Positions 53,773 through 62,829 are shown, numbered from the stretch's first letter. The stretch is 64,000 nt of DNA from Tunturiibacter gelidiferens (GCF_014201335.1 NZ_JACHEB010000010.1:186001-250000); one strand, 5' to 3'. Program-made: numbers and translations. The notes: generated from the sequence alone by a model not told the origin.

Positions 53773-55322
53773 TTCACGATCTACTTCATGACGCGCCTGC
53801 CGTTTCCACTGCGGACATCTGCATCATCGGTGCGGGGGCCGCAGGTATCACGCTTGCGGTAGAGTCTGCACAAAAAGGAAAAAAAGTCCTGCTGCTCGAA
53901 GGCGGCGGCGCGACCAGGGAAGACTCGTCGCAGTCCCTCTACGACAGCGAGATCGTCGGCCTTCCCCATCGCGGCATCCACACTGGACGCATCCGCGTAA
54001 AAGGAGGCACAACGGTCCGCTGGGGAGGCCAGATCCTCGAACTCGACACTCTCGACTTCACCCCGCGCCCCGGCGTCCCCGAAAGTGGCTGGCCGTTTCC
54101 AAAATCCACCCTGACACCTTTCTACGAGCGGGCTCTCTCGCTCGAGGGCCTCGCCAAGGTTGAACGCAGCGACGCCGCCGTCTGGCAGGATCTCGGCCTG
54201 CCTTTCACCCAGTACGACAATCTCGAAGCCTACCTCTCGCGCTGGTGCCCCGAACCGAACTTCGCGCGGCTTCATCACAAAACACTCGCCGAACATCCCA
54301 ACATCCATCTCTGGCTTCACGCGAGCGCCGTCGAGCTGATGACCGAGGGCCCAGCCGCTACTGGCCTTCGCGCGCGCACCCTCACCGGCATGGAAGCCGT
54401 CTTTCGAGCCCCGCACTACATCTTTGCGTTGGGCGGTATCGAGAGCTCGCGCTTCTTCCTGCAGCCTCGCCCCGGCGGCCTGCCCTGGAACCGCTCCGGC
54501 CTCCTCGGCCAACACTTTCAGGATCACATCGACTGCAACGCCGCCGCCGTCGAACCGCTCGACCCGGAGCGATTCCACGACACCTTCGACCCCATCATCA
54601 CCCACGGCTTCAAATACCTCCCCAAGCTGCGCCTCGTCCCGCAGTCGCAGGCCGCACACGGCACCCTCAACATCGGCTCGACCATGTCCTTCGAGGACAC
54701 AGGGAAGGTCCGCGGCCAGGCAAAAACAACCGTTCGCAACCTCATTCGCGCCCGCTTCAGCGAAGTGACCCGCGACAATCTCCAGCACACAGCAAAGCAT
54801 CTGCCCATGCTTGTCCACCAGGCCTGGCGTTACAAAGTCCAGCGCCGCGCCTACAGCCCACCCGAAGTTCGCATCTTTCTTCGCGTCCACTGCGAGCAGG
54901 AGCCCACCTCGAGCAGCAGCATCACCCTTACCGATCAGCGCGACTCGCTCGGTCTCTTCCGCATCCGCTTCGACTGGCAGATCTCGGAGAGGGAACTGGA
55001 CACCATCAGACAGTATGTCCTCATCGCCCAGCGCGTCCTCGCCGGTCTAGCTCGCATCATCCCCAACGAAGACCTGATGTCCGGCAGTCCCAACTTCCTC
55101 GCCCGCTGCGACGACAGCAACCACCACATGGGCGGCATGCGCATGTCCACCTCCGACGCCACTGGCATTGTCGACACCGACCTCCGCCTCTACGGCCTCA
55201 CCAACACCTACATCTGCAGCTCTGCCGTCTTTCCCAGCTCTGGATTCTCGAACCCAACCCACACCGTCCTGGCCCTCGCCCTGCGCCTCAGCGACCACCT
55301 CTCCAATACGCGCAGTACCTGA
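53769..55322 (+). CDS. GMC-type FAD-dependent oxidoreductase
   Basis: A 517-residue flavoprotein from GTG 53769. N-terminal FAD Rossmann fold ADICIIGAGAAGITLAVESA with acidic end KVLLLEGGG, GGTTVRWGGQI, and C-terminal GMC motif: HHMGGMRMS with the active His region and SSAVFPSSGFSNPTHTVLALALRLSDHL. The family oxidises alcohols or sugars, using FAD. Coupled to a glycosyltransferase, so a sugar or glycolipid substrate is plausible. No signal peptide. An open frame extending upstream to 53646 lies inside the transferase gene and is discarded. Confidence 0.86.
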   Translation: MIHDLLHDAPAVSTADICIIGAGAAGITLAVESAQKGKKVLLLEGGGATREDSSQSLYDSEIVGLPHRGIHTGRIRVKGGTTVRWGGQILELDTLDFTPRPGVPESGWPFPKSTLTPFYERALSLEGLAKVERSDAAVWQDLGLPFTQYDNLEAYLSRWCPEPNFARLHHKTLAEHPNIHLWLHASAVELMTEGPAATGLRARTLTGMEAVFRAPHYIFALGGIESSRFFLQPRPGGLPWNRSGLLGQHFQDHIDCNAAAVEPLDPERFHDTFDPIITHGFKYLPKLRLVPQSQAAHGTLNIGSTMSFEDTGKVRGQAKTTVRNLIRARFSEVTRDNLQHTAKHLPMLVHQAWRYKVQRRAYSPPEVRIFLRVHCEQEPTSSSSITLTDQRDSLGLFRIRFDWQISERELDTIRQYVLIAQRVLAGLARIIPNEDLMSGSPNFLARCDDSNHHMGGMRMSTSDATGIVDTDLRLYGLTNTYICSSAVFPSSGFSNPTHTVLALALRLSDHLSNTRST

Positions 55323-55386
55323 TTGCAACTTCCGCTCATTCTTCACCGTCAAACTGCTGGAAGGCGTTCTTCAGTAGAGACAGGCC

Positions 55387-56946
55387 ATGTCCATTCGCTT
55401 AGCTCACGCTGCGCTGGCTGTTTTACTCTTGGCAACCGCACTCTCCACCCTGGCCCAATCTCCTGGCCAGTCCGGCTTCACTCTGCACGCCCGAGCCCGC
55501 GTTGTCCTCACCGACGTCACCGTCACCGACAAGAACGGCAACCCGGTCCACAATCTAAGCCGCTCCGCCTTTCACATCTTCGACGACAAAAAACCGCAGG
55601 ACATAGGCTCCTTCGAAGAGCACACCGGCGCACAGGCCGCCGTCATGCCGATCGCCGCACCAGCCGCCCCGCACACCTTCAGCAACGACTACCTGCTCCA
55701 CCCTCCGCCCGCCTTCAACGTCATCGTCCTCAATACCGATAGCATCGACGTCGTCACGCAGATGTACGTCTACAAGCAGCTCACCGACTTCATCGACGCT
55801 CTGCCGCCGCAAAACTCGCTCGCGATCTTCGTCCACGGTGGAGAGTTCAGTCTCCTCCTGCAGAACTTCACCACGGACCACGCACTTCTGCACGCCGCCG
55901 TTCGCAAAGCCGTACCCGTCGTACGGATGCCCGAGATCCGGACTCCAGCAGAGCTAGCCAATCGTTCCTGCGAGGCTATGCACGAGATCGCCGTCTATCT
56001 CGGCCAGCTTCCGGGTCGAAAAAATGTGCTCTGGTTCAGTGCGGGCTCCGCTCTCGCCGACCCGACAAAAATACCCACCGTCGACTATGGCGCCCTTCGC
56101 ATCATCTACGATGAGCTCGAAGCCAGCCGCATCGCGCTCTATCCGATCGACGTACGCGGTGTCGAAGCAGGCCTCTCCCTCGAGACCGTCCTGATGGACG
56201 AGGAAGCCAAAGCTACCGGCGGGCGCGCTCTCTACGCCAGCAACGGCCTCGCCCAGTTCTCCTTGAAGACCATCGCCACCGACGCCGACTTCTACACGCT
56301 CTCCTACTCGCCGCGCGACTTCAAGCAGGACAATAAGTGGCACAAGGTTAAGGTCACCCTCGATGGCGGACCCTACACCCTCTCCTACCGAACCGGCTAC
56401 TTCGACGACGGAGCCAACGCCTCCGACCCGAGTGACGTAAAGAAAGTGCGAATGCTCCTCACCTCCAACGGCGAGAAGTTTCAACTCCCCGGGAACTACG
56501 ACCAACCCATCATTTTCCAGGCCGAGGTGCAGCCCGCATCATCAGTATCCCTCCCAGAAAACACCTCCACAGTCCCCGAGAAGAAAAACGAGGCAATCTA
56601 CAACATCCGCTACACCGTGCCCGCAGCAGACTTCGTTCAGCAGAACATCCCCGGCGGGCAGCGCGTCCAGATCGGAGCCGGCGTCGTCGCCTTCAATCAG
56701 TATGGCCGTCCTGTCGGACACATCAGCCAGAAGTTCACTCTCAGCTTCGACTGCGACAAACTCAGCAAAGCTCCGAACGGCAAGATCTACTTCGACCAGC
56801 AATTCAGTATTCCCAAGGGACAGAACTACCTCTTCATCGCCGTCTGGGATACACTCGGCGGCCGTCTCGGCACCGTTCAGATCCCCCTAAACGTCGCTAA
56901 GCGAGTAGAACCACCCCACGATCAAACCGGCCAGCCCAGGCCCTGA
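55387..56946 (+). CDS. VWFA-related acidobacterial protein, exported
   Basis: A 519-residue protein with a signal peptide (about 1-25, ending TLAQS), an Ig-like N-domain (VVLTDVTVTDKNGNPVHNLSRSAF), a von Willebrand factor A fold (about 115-330: NVIVLNTDSIDVVTQ, LFSAGSAL-type turn and IALYPIDVRGVEAG) and a C-terminal beta domain. Matches the VWFA-related family that is greatly expanded in acidobacteria; the metal-ion site is not canonical (DSID rather than DxSxS). Role unknown. Part of the glycosyltransferase/GMC block. Confidence 0.85.
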   Translation: MSIRLAHAALAVLLLATALSTLAQSPGQSGFTLHARARVVLTDVTVTDKNGNPVHNLSRSAFHIFDDKKPQDIGSFEEHTGAQAAVMPIAAPAAPHTFSNDYLLHPPPAFNVIVLNTDSIDVVTQMYVYKQLTDFIDALPPQNSLAIFVHGGEFSLLLQNFTTDHALLHAAVRKAVPVVRMPEIRTPAELANRSCEAMHEIAVYLGQLPGRKNVLWFSAGSALADPTKIPTVDYGALRIIYDELEASRIALYPIDVRGVEAGLSLETVLMDEEAKATGGRALYASNGLAQFSLKTIATDADFYTLSYSPRDFKQDNKWHKVKVTLDGGPYTLSYRTGYFDDGANASDPSDVKKVRMLLTSNGEKFQLPGNYDQPIIFQAEVQPASSVSLPENTSTVPEKKNEAIYNIRYTVPAADFVQQNIPGGQRVQIGAGVVAFNQYGRPVGHISQKFTLSFDCDKLSKAPNGKIYFDQQFSIPKGQNYLFIAVWDTLGGRLGTVQIPLNVAKRVEPPHDQTGQPRP

Positions 56947-57002
56947 CCGCCATCACAACAGTCACTTCCCATCTCTCTCCACTTGAGCCAGAATCATCTG
57001 GA

Positions 57003-58004
57003 ATGCAACTCATCGAATTAGCCGATACCGGCCGCACCACCACCCGCCTCGGCTTCGGCTGCTCCAGCCTGATGGGCGCCATGGGCCGTCGCGCGTCGCT
57101 TGCCATCCTTGAAGCAGCCTACGACGCGGGCATCCGCCACTTCGACGTCGCTCCCATGTACGGCTACGGCGAGGCCGAGAGCTGTCTTGGCGAATTCCTC
57201 CAGCGCCACGCCCAGATCACCGTCACCACAAAATACGGAATCCCTCCCGGGAAAAAGCCCTCTCTGATCTCAGCCGCCCGCCGCGTAGCAGGGCCGATCA
57301 TCAAGACCCTCCCAAGCCTGAAGCACCGTCTCGCTCAAGCGGCAAACGCCGCCACGCGCCCCAGCGAAAGAGCCACCTTCACACCGCAGGAAGCGAAAGC
57401 CTCTCTTGAACACAGCCTCGCCGCACTACGCACCGACCATATCGATGTCTGGTTACTGCACGAGGCCTCGGCCGCCGATCTTCACGACGACGCCCTTCTA
57501 ACCCTCCTCGAACGCGAGAAGCAAAGAGGAACGATCGGCACCTTCGGCATAGGCAGCGGCGCGGACAAAATCCCCAGCCTCCTGGCCGAGCGTCCCTCGT
57601 ACTGCCGTACCCTCCAGTACGAATGGTCCGTTCTAGACGCAAACGTAGAGGCCGCACGTGCCGCCCCGGCACCGCCCTTTCGAATTCATCACCGCACTCT
57701 AACCGAAAACTTCCGCTCGCTCCACCGCGCTCTTACAGAAAACAGGGAACTCTGCAAACGCTGGTCCGCGTCGACGAACATCGACCTCAGCAACGCGAAC
57801 GATCTCGCCCGCCTCATGCTGAAGGCTGCGCTTCTGATGGATCCGGCAAGCATCATTCTCTTCTCTTCGAAAAACTCGCACCACATTAGCGCCAACGCAA
57901 AACTGGCTGACGACCGAACCCTCGAAGCTCCCGCAGCCGCACTCTACCGCCTCGTACAAGCCGAACGAGATCAGCTCTTCCCAAGCCAGCCAGAAGCAAC
58001 CTAG
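57003..58004 (+). CDS. Aldo/keto reductase
   Basis: A 333-residue TIM-barrel protein with the AKR N-terminus TTRLGFGCSSLMG, catalytic Asp/Tyr region YDAGIRHFDVAPMYGYGEAE, Lys in VTTKYG and the His segment DHIDVWLLHEAS. NADPH-dependent aldehyde/ketone or sugar reductase; specific substrate not deducible. Cytoplasmic. 56 bp after the VWFA gene, same strand. Confidence 0.88.
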   Translation: MQLIELADTGRTTTRLGFGCSSLMGAMGRRASLAILEAAYDAGIRHFDVAPMYGYGEAESCLGEFLQRHAQITVTTKYGIPPGKKPSLISAARRVAGPIIKTLPSLKHRLAQAANAATRPSERATFTPQEAKASLEHSLAALRTDHIDVWLLHEASAADLHDDALLTLLEREKQRGTIGTFGIGSGADKIPSLLAERPSYCRTLQYEWSVLDANVEAARAAPAPPFRIHHRTLTENFRSLHRALTENRELCKRWSASTNIDLSNANDLARLMLKAALLMDPASIILFSSKNSHHISANAKLADDRTLEAPAAALYRLVQAERDQLFPSQPEAT

Positions 58005-58136
58005 CTACCTATCTCAAGGATCATCTGCTCTCCCTGCGCCGGGGCAGGAAGATGAGTTAGCCTGTTAGAGGCGGACCAATAGGTCCTCCCCAAAAGCACA
58101 AATTTCACCTCACTCGTCCGCACACAAGGATAAGCA

Positions 58137-59387
58137 ATGAGCGCCTGGCGCACCTGGAGAACCCGACTCATTCTCATCTTCGCGGTGCTTGGTCCTGGCT
58201 TTATCACGGCCAACGTGGACAACGACGCGGGCGGCATCCTCACCTACTCCGCCGCGGGCGCGCAGTTCGGCTACACACTTCTGTGGACGATGATCCCAAT
58301 CACCCTCGCGCTCATCGTCGTGCAGGAGATGTGCGCCCGCATGGGCGTAGTCACCGGCAAAGGCCTCAGCGACCTCATCCGCGAAGAGTTCGGGCTCCGC
58401 ATCACCTTCGTCATCATGATCCTTCTGGTGGCGGTCAACTTTACCAACGTGGTCACCGAGTTCTCCGGCATCGCAGGCAGCATGCAGCTCTTTCACGTCA
58501 GCAAATATCTCAGCGTCCCCATCTGCGCGGCCATCGTGTGGGTGCTTGTGGTCAAGGGCGACTACAAGAGCGTCGAAAAGATCTTCCTTATCGCCAGCGT
58601 CTTCTACATCGCCTACATCATCACCGGCGTCCTCAGCGGCCCTGACTGGCATCTTGCTATGGTGGAGACAGTCAAGCTGCCTCCACGCAACGTCTGGTCA
58701 GACAAGGACTACGTCTACACAACCGTCGCAGTCATCGGCACCACCATCACTCCATGGATGCAGTTTTATCTACAGTCCTCCATCGTTGAAAAGGGTGTCA
58801 GCATCCGCAAGTACAAAACCTCGCGACTGGACGTCATCGTAGGCTCTATCTTCACCGACATTGTGGCCTGGTTCATCGTAGTGGCGTGTGCCGCCACCCT
58901 CTACACCCACGGCATCCGCCACATCTCCGACCCGTCAGATGCCGCTGGTGCGATGAAACCGCTGGCAGGCCAATATGCTTTCATTCTCTTCGCTGCTGGC
59001 CTCTTCAACGCGTCCCTCTTTGCAGCGTCGATCCTTCCCCTATCGACCGCCTATACCGTCTGCGAGGGCCTCGGCTTCGAGAGTGGTCTGGATAAGAGCT
59101 TCAACGACGCGAAGTTCTTCTACTGGCTCTACAGCGTGCTGCTCTTCGCGGGCGCGGCCATCGTGCTCGTCCCGAACTTTCCCTTGGTGAAGTTCAGCAT
59201 CCTCTCGCAGGTGCTAAACGGCATTCTTTTGCCCCTGGTCCTGGTCTTCATGTTGAAGTTGATCAACAAGCACGACCTCATGGGCAGCTACACCAACAAG
59301 CCCTGGTTCAACGTCATCGCATGGACGACCGTCGTCATCGTCACAACTCTCTCGCTCATCCTCGTCTGGAATACACTTCACGGCTAG
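58137..59387 (+). CDS. Nramp-family divalent metal carrier with atypical metal-site motifs
   Basis: A 416-residue carrier with about eleven membrane helices and the Nramp start AVLGPGFITANVDNDAGG (residues 16-33). Where Nramp transporters have DPGN in helix 1, this one has DNDA (Asp28 kept, Asn position changed to Ala31). In helix 6, the usual MPH reads TPW (Thr205, Pro206, Trp207), so the metal-selective Met is lost. Similar changes characterise Nramp-related carriers that prefer hard cations such as Mg2+. Selectivity is inferred. The 132-bp leader contains small hairpins (58021-58055; GGACC/GGTCC at 58073-58086), no recognised riboswitch. Confidence 0.86.
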   Translation: MSAWRTWRTRLILIFAVLGPGFITANVDNDAGGILTYSAAGAQFGYTLLWTMIPITLALIVVQEMCARMGVVTGKGLSDLIREEFGLRITFVIMILLVAVNFTNVVTEFSGIAGSMQLFHVSKYLSVPICAAIVWVLVVKGDYKSVEKIFLIASVFYIAYIITGVLSGPDWHLAMVETVKLPPRNVWSDKDYVYTTVAVIGTTITPWMQFYLQSSIVEKGVSIRKYKTSRLDVIVGSIFTDIVAWFIVVACAATLYTHGIRHISDPSDAAGAMKPLAGQYAFILFAAGLFNASLFAASILPLSTAYTVCEGLGFESGLDKSFNDAKFFYWLYSVLLFAGAAIVLVPNFPLVKFSILSQVLNGILLPLVLVFMLKLINKHDLMGSYTNKPWFNVIAWTTVVIVTTLSLILVWNTLHG

Positions 59388-59424
59388 ACCGCCGGTTTTG
59401 TTTTTCTTATCCAGCTCCAAAACC

Positions 59425-59485
59425 GTGTCATCTCGACCGGAGGCGGCGCTCTTGCCGCCGCAGTGGAGAATCCCCGGCATTTCGC
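59425..59485. repeat. Possible extragenic repeat with GC-rich stem-loop
   Basis: In the 172-bp spacer between the Nramp and Nudix stop codons lies GTGTCATCTCGACCGGAG, followed by the hairpin GGCGGC-GCTCTT-GCCGCC (59442-59459) and CAGTGGAGAATCCCCGGCAT. The phrase resembles short dispersed sequences known in acidobacterial intergenic regions. Only one copy occurs in this window, so the repeat status rests on resemblance. Confidence 0.4.
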
Positions 59486-59559
59486 TCTTCTTCTCGGCTA
59501 TGCTGCTTGTTCTCGCAGTGTCTCTTCCGCGTTCGACACCAATTGAAAACAGATCACTC

Positions 59560-60066
59560 CTACAGCAGCTTGCCTTCTGAGAGATCCCGAATCAACCCAA
59601 GATCTGCCGCGAGAAAGTCATAGCCCGGCAGCTCCGTCAATGGAGCCCATCGCATATCGTTGAAGATTCGGTTCTCCAGCGCGCCATCGAACTCCTGCAC
59701 CACAAAAAACTGAAGATCAATCGCCCCGCCGTTCCGGTATTTGTGCCTCACCCGCGCCACTCGCCGGCCGATCACTGCCGTAATTCCCAGCTCCTCATTC
59801 AGCTCGCGAGCCAGAGCGTCCTCCGACGTCTCACCGGCCTCGATCTTCCCACCCGGGAACTCCCACTTCAGACTCATCGGCTGGTCCGGTTTCCGTTGAC
59901 AGATCAATACTTCGCGTCCACGGCCGCCTTCACTCGGCTCCCCACGCAGAATCAGAGCCGCAACCACCAATCGGACTGGCTTCTGTACAGTGGCTTCAAC
60001 ATGCTCCTCGAGTTTGCGGATCGGCTCTCTCACCTGACTACAGATTAGACGATATTGGCAGCCCAA
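59560..60066 (-). CDS. MutT-like Nudix pyrophosphohydrolase
   Basis: 168 residues from TTG 60066; a GTG at 60033 would give 157 and the start is not settled. Nudix box is complete: GGKIEAGETSEDALARELNEELGI in the order GX5EX7REUXEEXGU, preceded by KWEFPG, the pattern of 8-oxo-dGTP hydrolases of the MutT type. Acts in the cytoplasm to sanitise the nucleotide pool. Lies 19 bp after the HAD gene on the same strand. Confidence 0.86.
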   Translation of the reverse strand: MGCQYRLICSQVREPIRKLEEHVEATVQKPVRLVVAALILRGEPSEGGRGREVLICQRKPDQPMSLKWEFPGGKIEAGETSEDALARELNEELGITAVIGRRVARVRHKYRNGGAIDLQFFVVQEFDGALENRIFNDMRWAPLTELPGYDFLAADLGLIRDLSEGKLL

Positions 60067-60085
60067 AAGCTTCTATTCGCTTTAC

Positions 60086-60853
60086 TTAGGCCGGACGAAC
60101 TGTTGCAGGATAGTAAACCGGCCAGCCTTCCTGCGCACTTCGCTCAGACAGAGCCGCGGAAGGATTTACGGGAAACGCTCGTCGTGCGATGGCCAGCATC
60201 GCCGCGTCGTGGACCGAATTCCCGAAGACCGCATCCGGCGCTGTCACACCCGCCCGCTTGAGCGATGCCACCTTGCCCTCGTCTGTCGGAACATCCAGAA
60301 TCGTATCGGTCACCACCCCGTCCTTCACCTGTACCCGAGCCGCCAGCACCCGCTCAGCCGGAATCCCAAAGCGCTTCATTCCCTCTTCAATCACCCAATT
60401 ATTCGTCGAGCTTACCGCCCAGATATCGACTCCTTTGCCACGAAGCTCGTCCACCAGCTCCTTCATCTCGGCAAAGATGTTCGGCTCAATCTGGCTGGCA
60501 AAGAAGTTCTTCGCCGCCCGCCGCAGCTCGTCTTCGCGCAGCCGCTGGTACATCTGCACCATCTCCCCACAGATCGCCACCTCAGACACTTCACCCTTCA
60601 TATATCCGCGATATCGAGAGTCGATCCAGTCCGTCGCCTCTCGCGAGACAAGCCCCGTCTCGATCGTCCACTTCATAAAGCCGGTTCCGGCGTCTCCCGA
60701 CCAAAGCGTTCCATCGCAATCAAACACGGCAACGGACGGAGAGAGGGAATAAACCGCCGAATGAAACTCCGACGTACTCAGGCGATTCACTGAAACAATA
60801 TGGCTCACGATCTTAACTCTACTTTTCTGCGCGTCTCTTCCGCGCGTTGGCAA
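60086..60853 (-). CDS. HAD-superfamily phosphatase (HAD-IB)
   Basis: HAD motifs: I, AVFDCDGTLWSGD with nucleophile Asp and acid Asp; II, WAVSSTNNW (Ser); III/IV, DEGKVASL Lys and AVFGNSVHDAAML. The cap is inserted after motif I, as in phosphoserine-phosphatase-like IB enzymes. Substrate unknown. Translation start is unclear: a TTG at 60853 gives 255 residues, a GTG at 60808 gives 240, neither with a good ribosome-binding site. The 224 bp before the divergent gene at 61078 are AT-rich and hold the promoters; I see no gene there. Confidence 0.83.
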   Translation of the reverse strand: MPTRGRDAQKSRVKIVSHIVSVNRLSTSEFHSAVYSLSPSVAVFDCDGTLWSGDAGTGFMKWTIETGLVSREATDWIDSRYRGYMKGEVSEVAICGEMVQMYQRLREDELRRAAKNFFASQIEPNIFAEMKELVDELRGKGVDIWAVSSTNNWVIEEGMKRFGIPAERVLAARVQVKDGVVTDTILDVPTDEGKVASLKRAGVTAPDAVFGNSVHDAAMLAIARRAFPVNPSAALSERSAQEGWPVYYPATVRPA

Positions 60854-61077
60854 ATGCGTCGACGGTTATATCTTCAATTTTACTACTCGCTCTACCCAAA
60901 CATCGCCCTCTTCTGATCGCAGTCACGTCTGAAATATCTAAAAAGATCTTCTGAAAGACGTAAATTGTTCGGAAAATATCACAAACTTTAACCTTTTTTT
61001 GATCTTGCAGCTGCGAAGCTCGTTCCTACGCAAACGTACTAATCGCTTGAGGCATCTCAACGGGTCGAGGAGCACTT

Positions 61078-61587
61078 ATGAGCGAGTTCAAACAACTTAC
61101 CGGCACTGAAGGTCTCAAGAAAATTGGTTCACTCATCGAAGACATTCCGATTGCCATGCTTGTCACAACCGGAGAAGACGGCTCCTTCGAAAGCCGTCCT
61201 ATGGCAACCCACATCAAAAACTTCGACGGTACCGTCTGGTTCTTGACCCCACTAAAGTCCGAGAAGGTTCACGAGATCAAAGATGACTCTCACGCCACTC
61301 TCGTCTTTTCCGACGCTGCCAACGCAAAATACATCTCCGCCAAAGGACGCGCCTACGTCAGTCAGGACCGGGCCAAAATTCACGAACTTTGGAACTCGAT
61401 GTACAAAGCCTGGTTTCCCGCCGGCGAAGACGATCCCAACATCGCAGTCCTTCGCGTCGACATCACCGAAGCTGATTACTGGGAAGCTTCTTCCAGCAAG
61501 ATCGTACGAGGCATCAAATACCTCGCCGCAGCTGCAACCGGCGGCAAAGTCGACGTCGGCGAAGCAGGCAAAGCCGTAATCGCCTAA
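61078..61587 (+). CDS. Pyridoxamine-5'-phosphate oxidase-like stress protein
   Basis: A 169-residue split-barrel flavin-binding protein of the general-stress-protein-26 type: PIAMLVTTGEDGSFESRPMA, VWFLTPLKSEKVHEI, ATLVFSDAANAKYISAKGRA and WFPAGEDDPNIAVLRVDITEADYW. Binds FMN/FAD; physiological reaction not known. ATG with GGTCGAGGAG upstream. Ends 19 bp before the stop of lolA; a GCCGCC/GGCGGC hairpin spans that junction. Confidence 0.88.
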   Translation: MSEFKQLTGTEGLKKIGSLIEDIPIAMLVTTGEDGSFESRPMATHIKNFDGTVWFLTPLKSEKVHEIKDDSHATLVFSDAANAKYISAKGRAYVSQDRAKIHELWNSMYKAWFPAGEDDPNIAVLRVDITEADYWEASSSKIVRGIKYLAAAATGGKVDVGEAGKAVIA

Positions 61588-61599
61588 AGCCCAGTGGGA

Positions 61600-61619
61600 G
61601 CCGCCATTAGATCGGCGGC
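61600..61619. terminator. Hairpin at convergent gene ends
   Basis: GCCGCC (61600-61605) and GGCGGC (61614-61619) flank an 8-nt loop that contains the lolA stop codon. No T-run, so only a possible bidirectional barrier. Confidence 0.35.
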
Positions 61620-62239
61620 AACCCCTCCACCACGCTGACCCCGTCCGGCGGAACGAACGCAAAGTCCGCATCCTTCACTGGCACGTTCTCCTGCATCCCC
61701 GAGAAAGCAAACTCCGTCACCGCACCATCCACCTCTTCGAGCTTCATCCGCTCAATCGCCCCACCTGCCGTCACCCACAGCGACAACAACTTCACCCTTT
61801 GCGCCATCCCTTTCGGCACGCCCGAGATCCGAAAACCCGCTCCATCCGCAGCCACCGTCAGGTTGTCGAGCTCTTTCTTCAGCTGAGTGTGCCCGAGCAA
61901 AAACCGCAGCGGCGACCGCAGATCATCCAACTGCTTCGCTGGCACCCGCGTCGCCTGAGCATCCCCTGGCGTATAAAACCAAGCGAACTTCCCATCCAGC
62001 ACAAACACCTTACCGACAGGCGCAGCGTAGCTCCACCGCATCCGCCCCGGCTTCTTCAGTAGCAGCGTACCTTCTTCCGAGCGATTCATCCCCATCCCCG
62101 CATAGCTCTCGGTGTAATGAGCCCGCAGGGAACTCAGATGGTTGTAGTGATCGTCGACCTTACGCACCAACGCGTCGTTCTCCTGCGCAACCAGCGGAGC
62201 GCACAAGAACGACGCGACTAAGACAGCCTTGGCCCACAT
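61607..62239 (-). CDS. lolA: LolA-like outer-membrane lipoprotein carrier
   Basis: A 210-residue periplasmic protein with a signal peptide (about 1-18, ending PLVAQ) and the LolA beta-barrel: LRAHYTESYAGMGM, GTLLLKKPGRMRWSY, VFVLDGKFAWFYTPGD and a hydrophobic core to DADFAFVPPDGVSVVEG. It shuttles lipoproteins from LolCDE to the outer membrane. The start overlaps the stop of the pilin-like gene (TAATG). Confidence 0.86.
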   Translation of the reverse strand: MWAKAVLVASFLCAPLVAQENDALVRKVDDHYNHLSSLRAHYTESYAGMGMNRSEEGTLLLKKPGRMRWSYAAPVGKVFVLDGKFAWFYTPGDAQATRVPAKQLDDLRSPLRFLLGHTQLKKELDNLTVAADGAGFRISGVPKGMAQRVKLLSLWVTAGGAIERMKLEEVDGAVTEFAFSGMQENVPVKDADFAFVPPDGVSVVEGLPPI

Positions 62240-62766
62240 TACTGGATAGGCTGTGTGCAGTTGGTTCCACCTGCCGGGTCGTAGCGGATAGTGTTGTTCT
62301 CGTCCGTGCAGAAACCGCGGTCGCCGGTCTTTCCAATCGAGTTCGGCACCGCCGTAATCTCAAACGACGTGTACATATCCTGATTGTTCACCGTCACCTT
62401 GGTGCAGTTAGTGATTGCGAACGTATAGCCAGCCTTCTGCCCGCTCGCCAAATCCGGCGTAATCAGCTGCGCCGCCTGTGCCGTCGGCGCGCCAGACTTC
62501 GGATCGCCACCCAGCGTCGGCAACGAACAAGAAAACCCATTCGCCGGGTAAGCCGAGTTGTACTGCAGCTCCGCCTGTCCGATCGTTCGCAGCGACTGGA
62601 CCGCCGACGTCTCCTGCGCCTGCTTCCTCAGCTTCAACAGCTGCGGAACCGCCAGCGTCATCAGGATCAGCATCACCGACATCACGATCAGCAGTTCGAT
62701 CAGTGTAAATCCATCTTCGTTCCGTCGTACCTGTAGCCCTGCGCGCAACCGGTCCCGTGCATTCAT
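62239..62766 (-). CDS. Type IV pilin / pseudopilin-like protein
   Basis: A 175-residue protein from ATG 62766; the longer frame to 62805 adds 13 residues without support. Prepilin motif NEDGFTLIELLIVMSVMLIL: Gly/Phe cleavage site, Glu at +5 and a hydrophobic helix. A long basic leader (about 20 residues) precedes it. Two Cys pairs in the C-terminal domain (SFSCSLP/NCTK and GFCTDEN/NCTQ) could form disulfides. Probably a minor pilin or type II secretion pseudopilin; no secretion genes nearby, coupled to lolA. Confidence 0.86.
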   Translation of the reverse strand: MNARDRLRAGLQVRRNEDGFTLIELLIVMSVMLILMTLAVPQLLKLRKQAQETSAVQSLRTIGQAELQYNSAYPANGFSCSLPTLGGDPKSGAPTAQAAQLITPDLASGQKAGYTFAITNCTKVTVNNQDMYTSFEITAVPNSIGKTGDRGFCTDENNTIRYDPAGGTNCTQPIQ

Positions 62767-62829
62767 TGTCTTTTTCAATCCTCGGCAATTCTCGTTCTCT
62801 ACCACCGAACAAACTCTATCAGCAGGGAA

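Noticed and set aside
54245..55402. 385-codon + strand frame inside the GMC oxidoreductase gene
   Set aside because: Arg/Pro/His-rich translation of a second frame; the GMC product has complete family motifs.
58005..58136. Metal-sensing riboswitch upstream of the Nramp-like gene
   Set aside because: Only short hairpins; no match I can recognise to M-box, yybP-ykoY or NiCo architectures.
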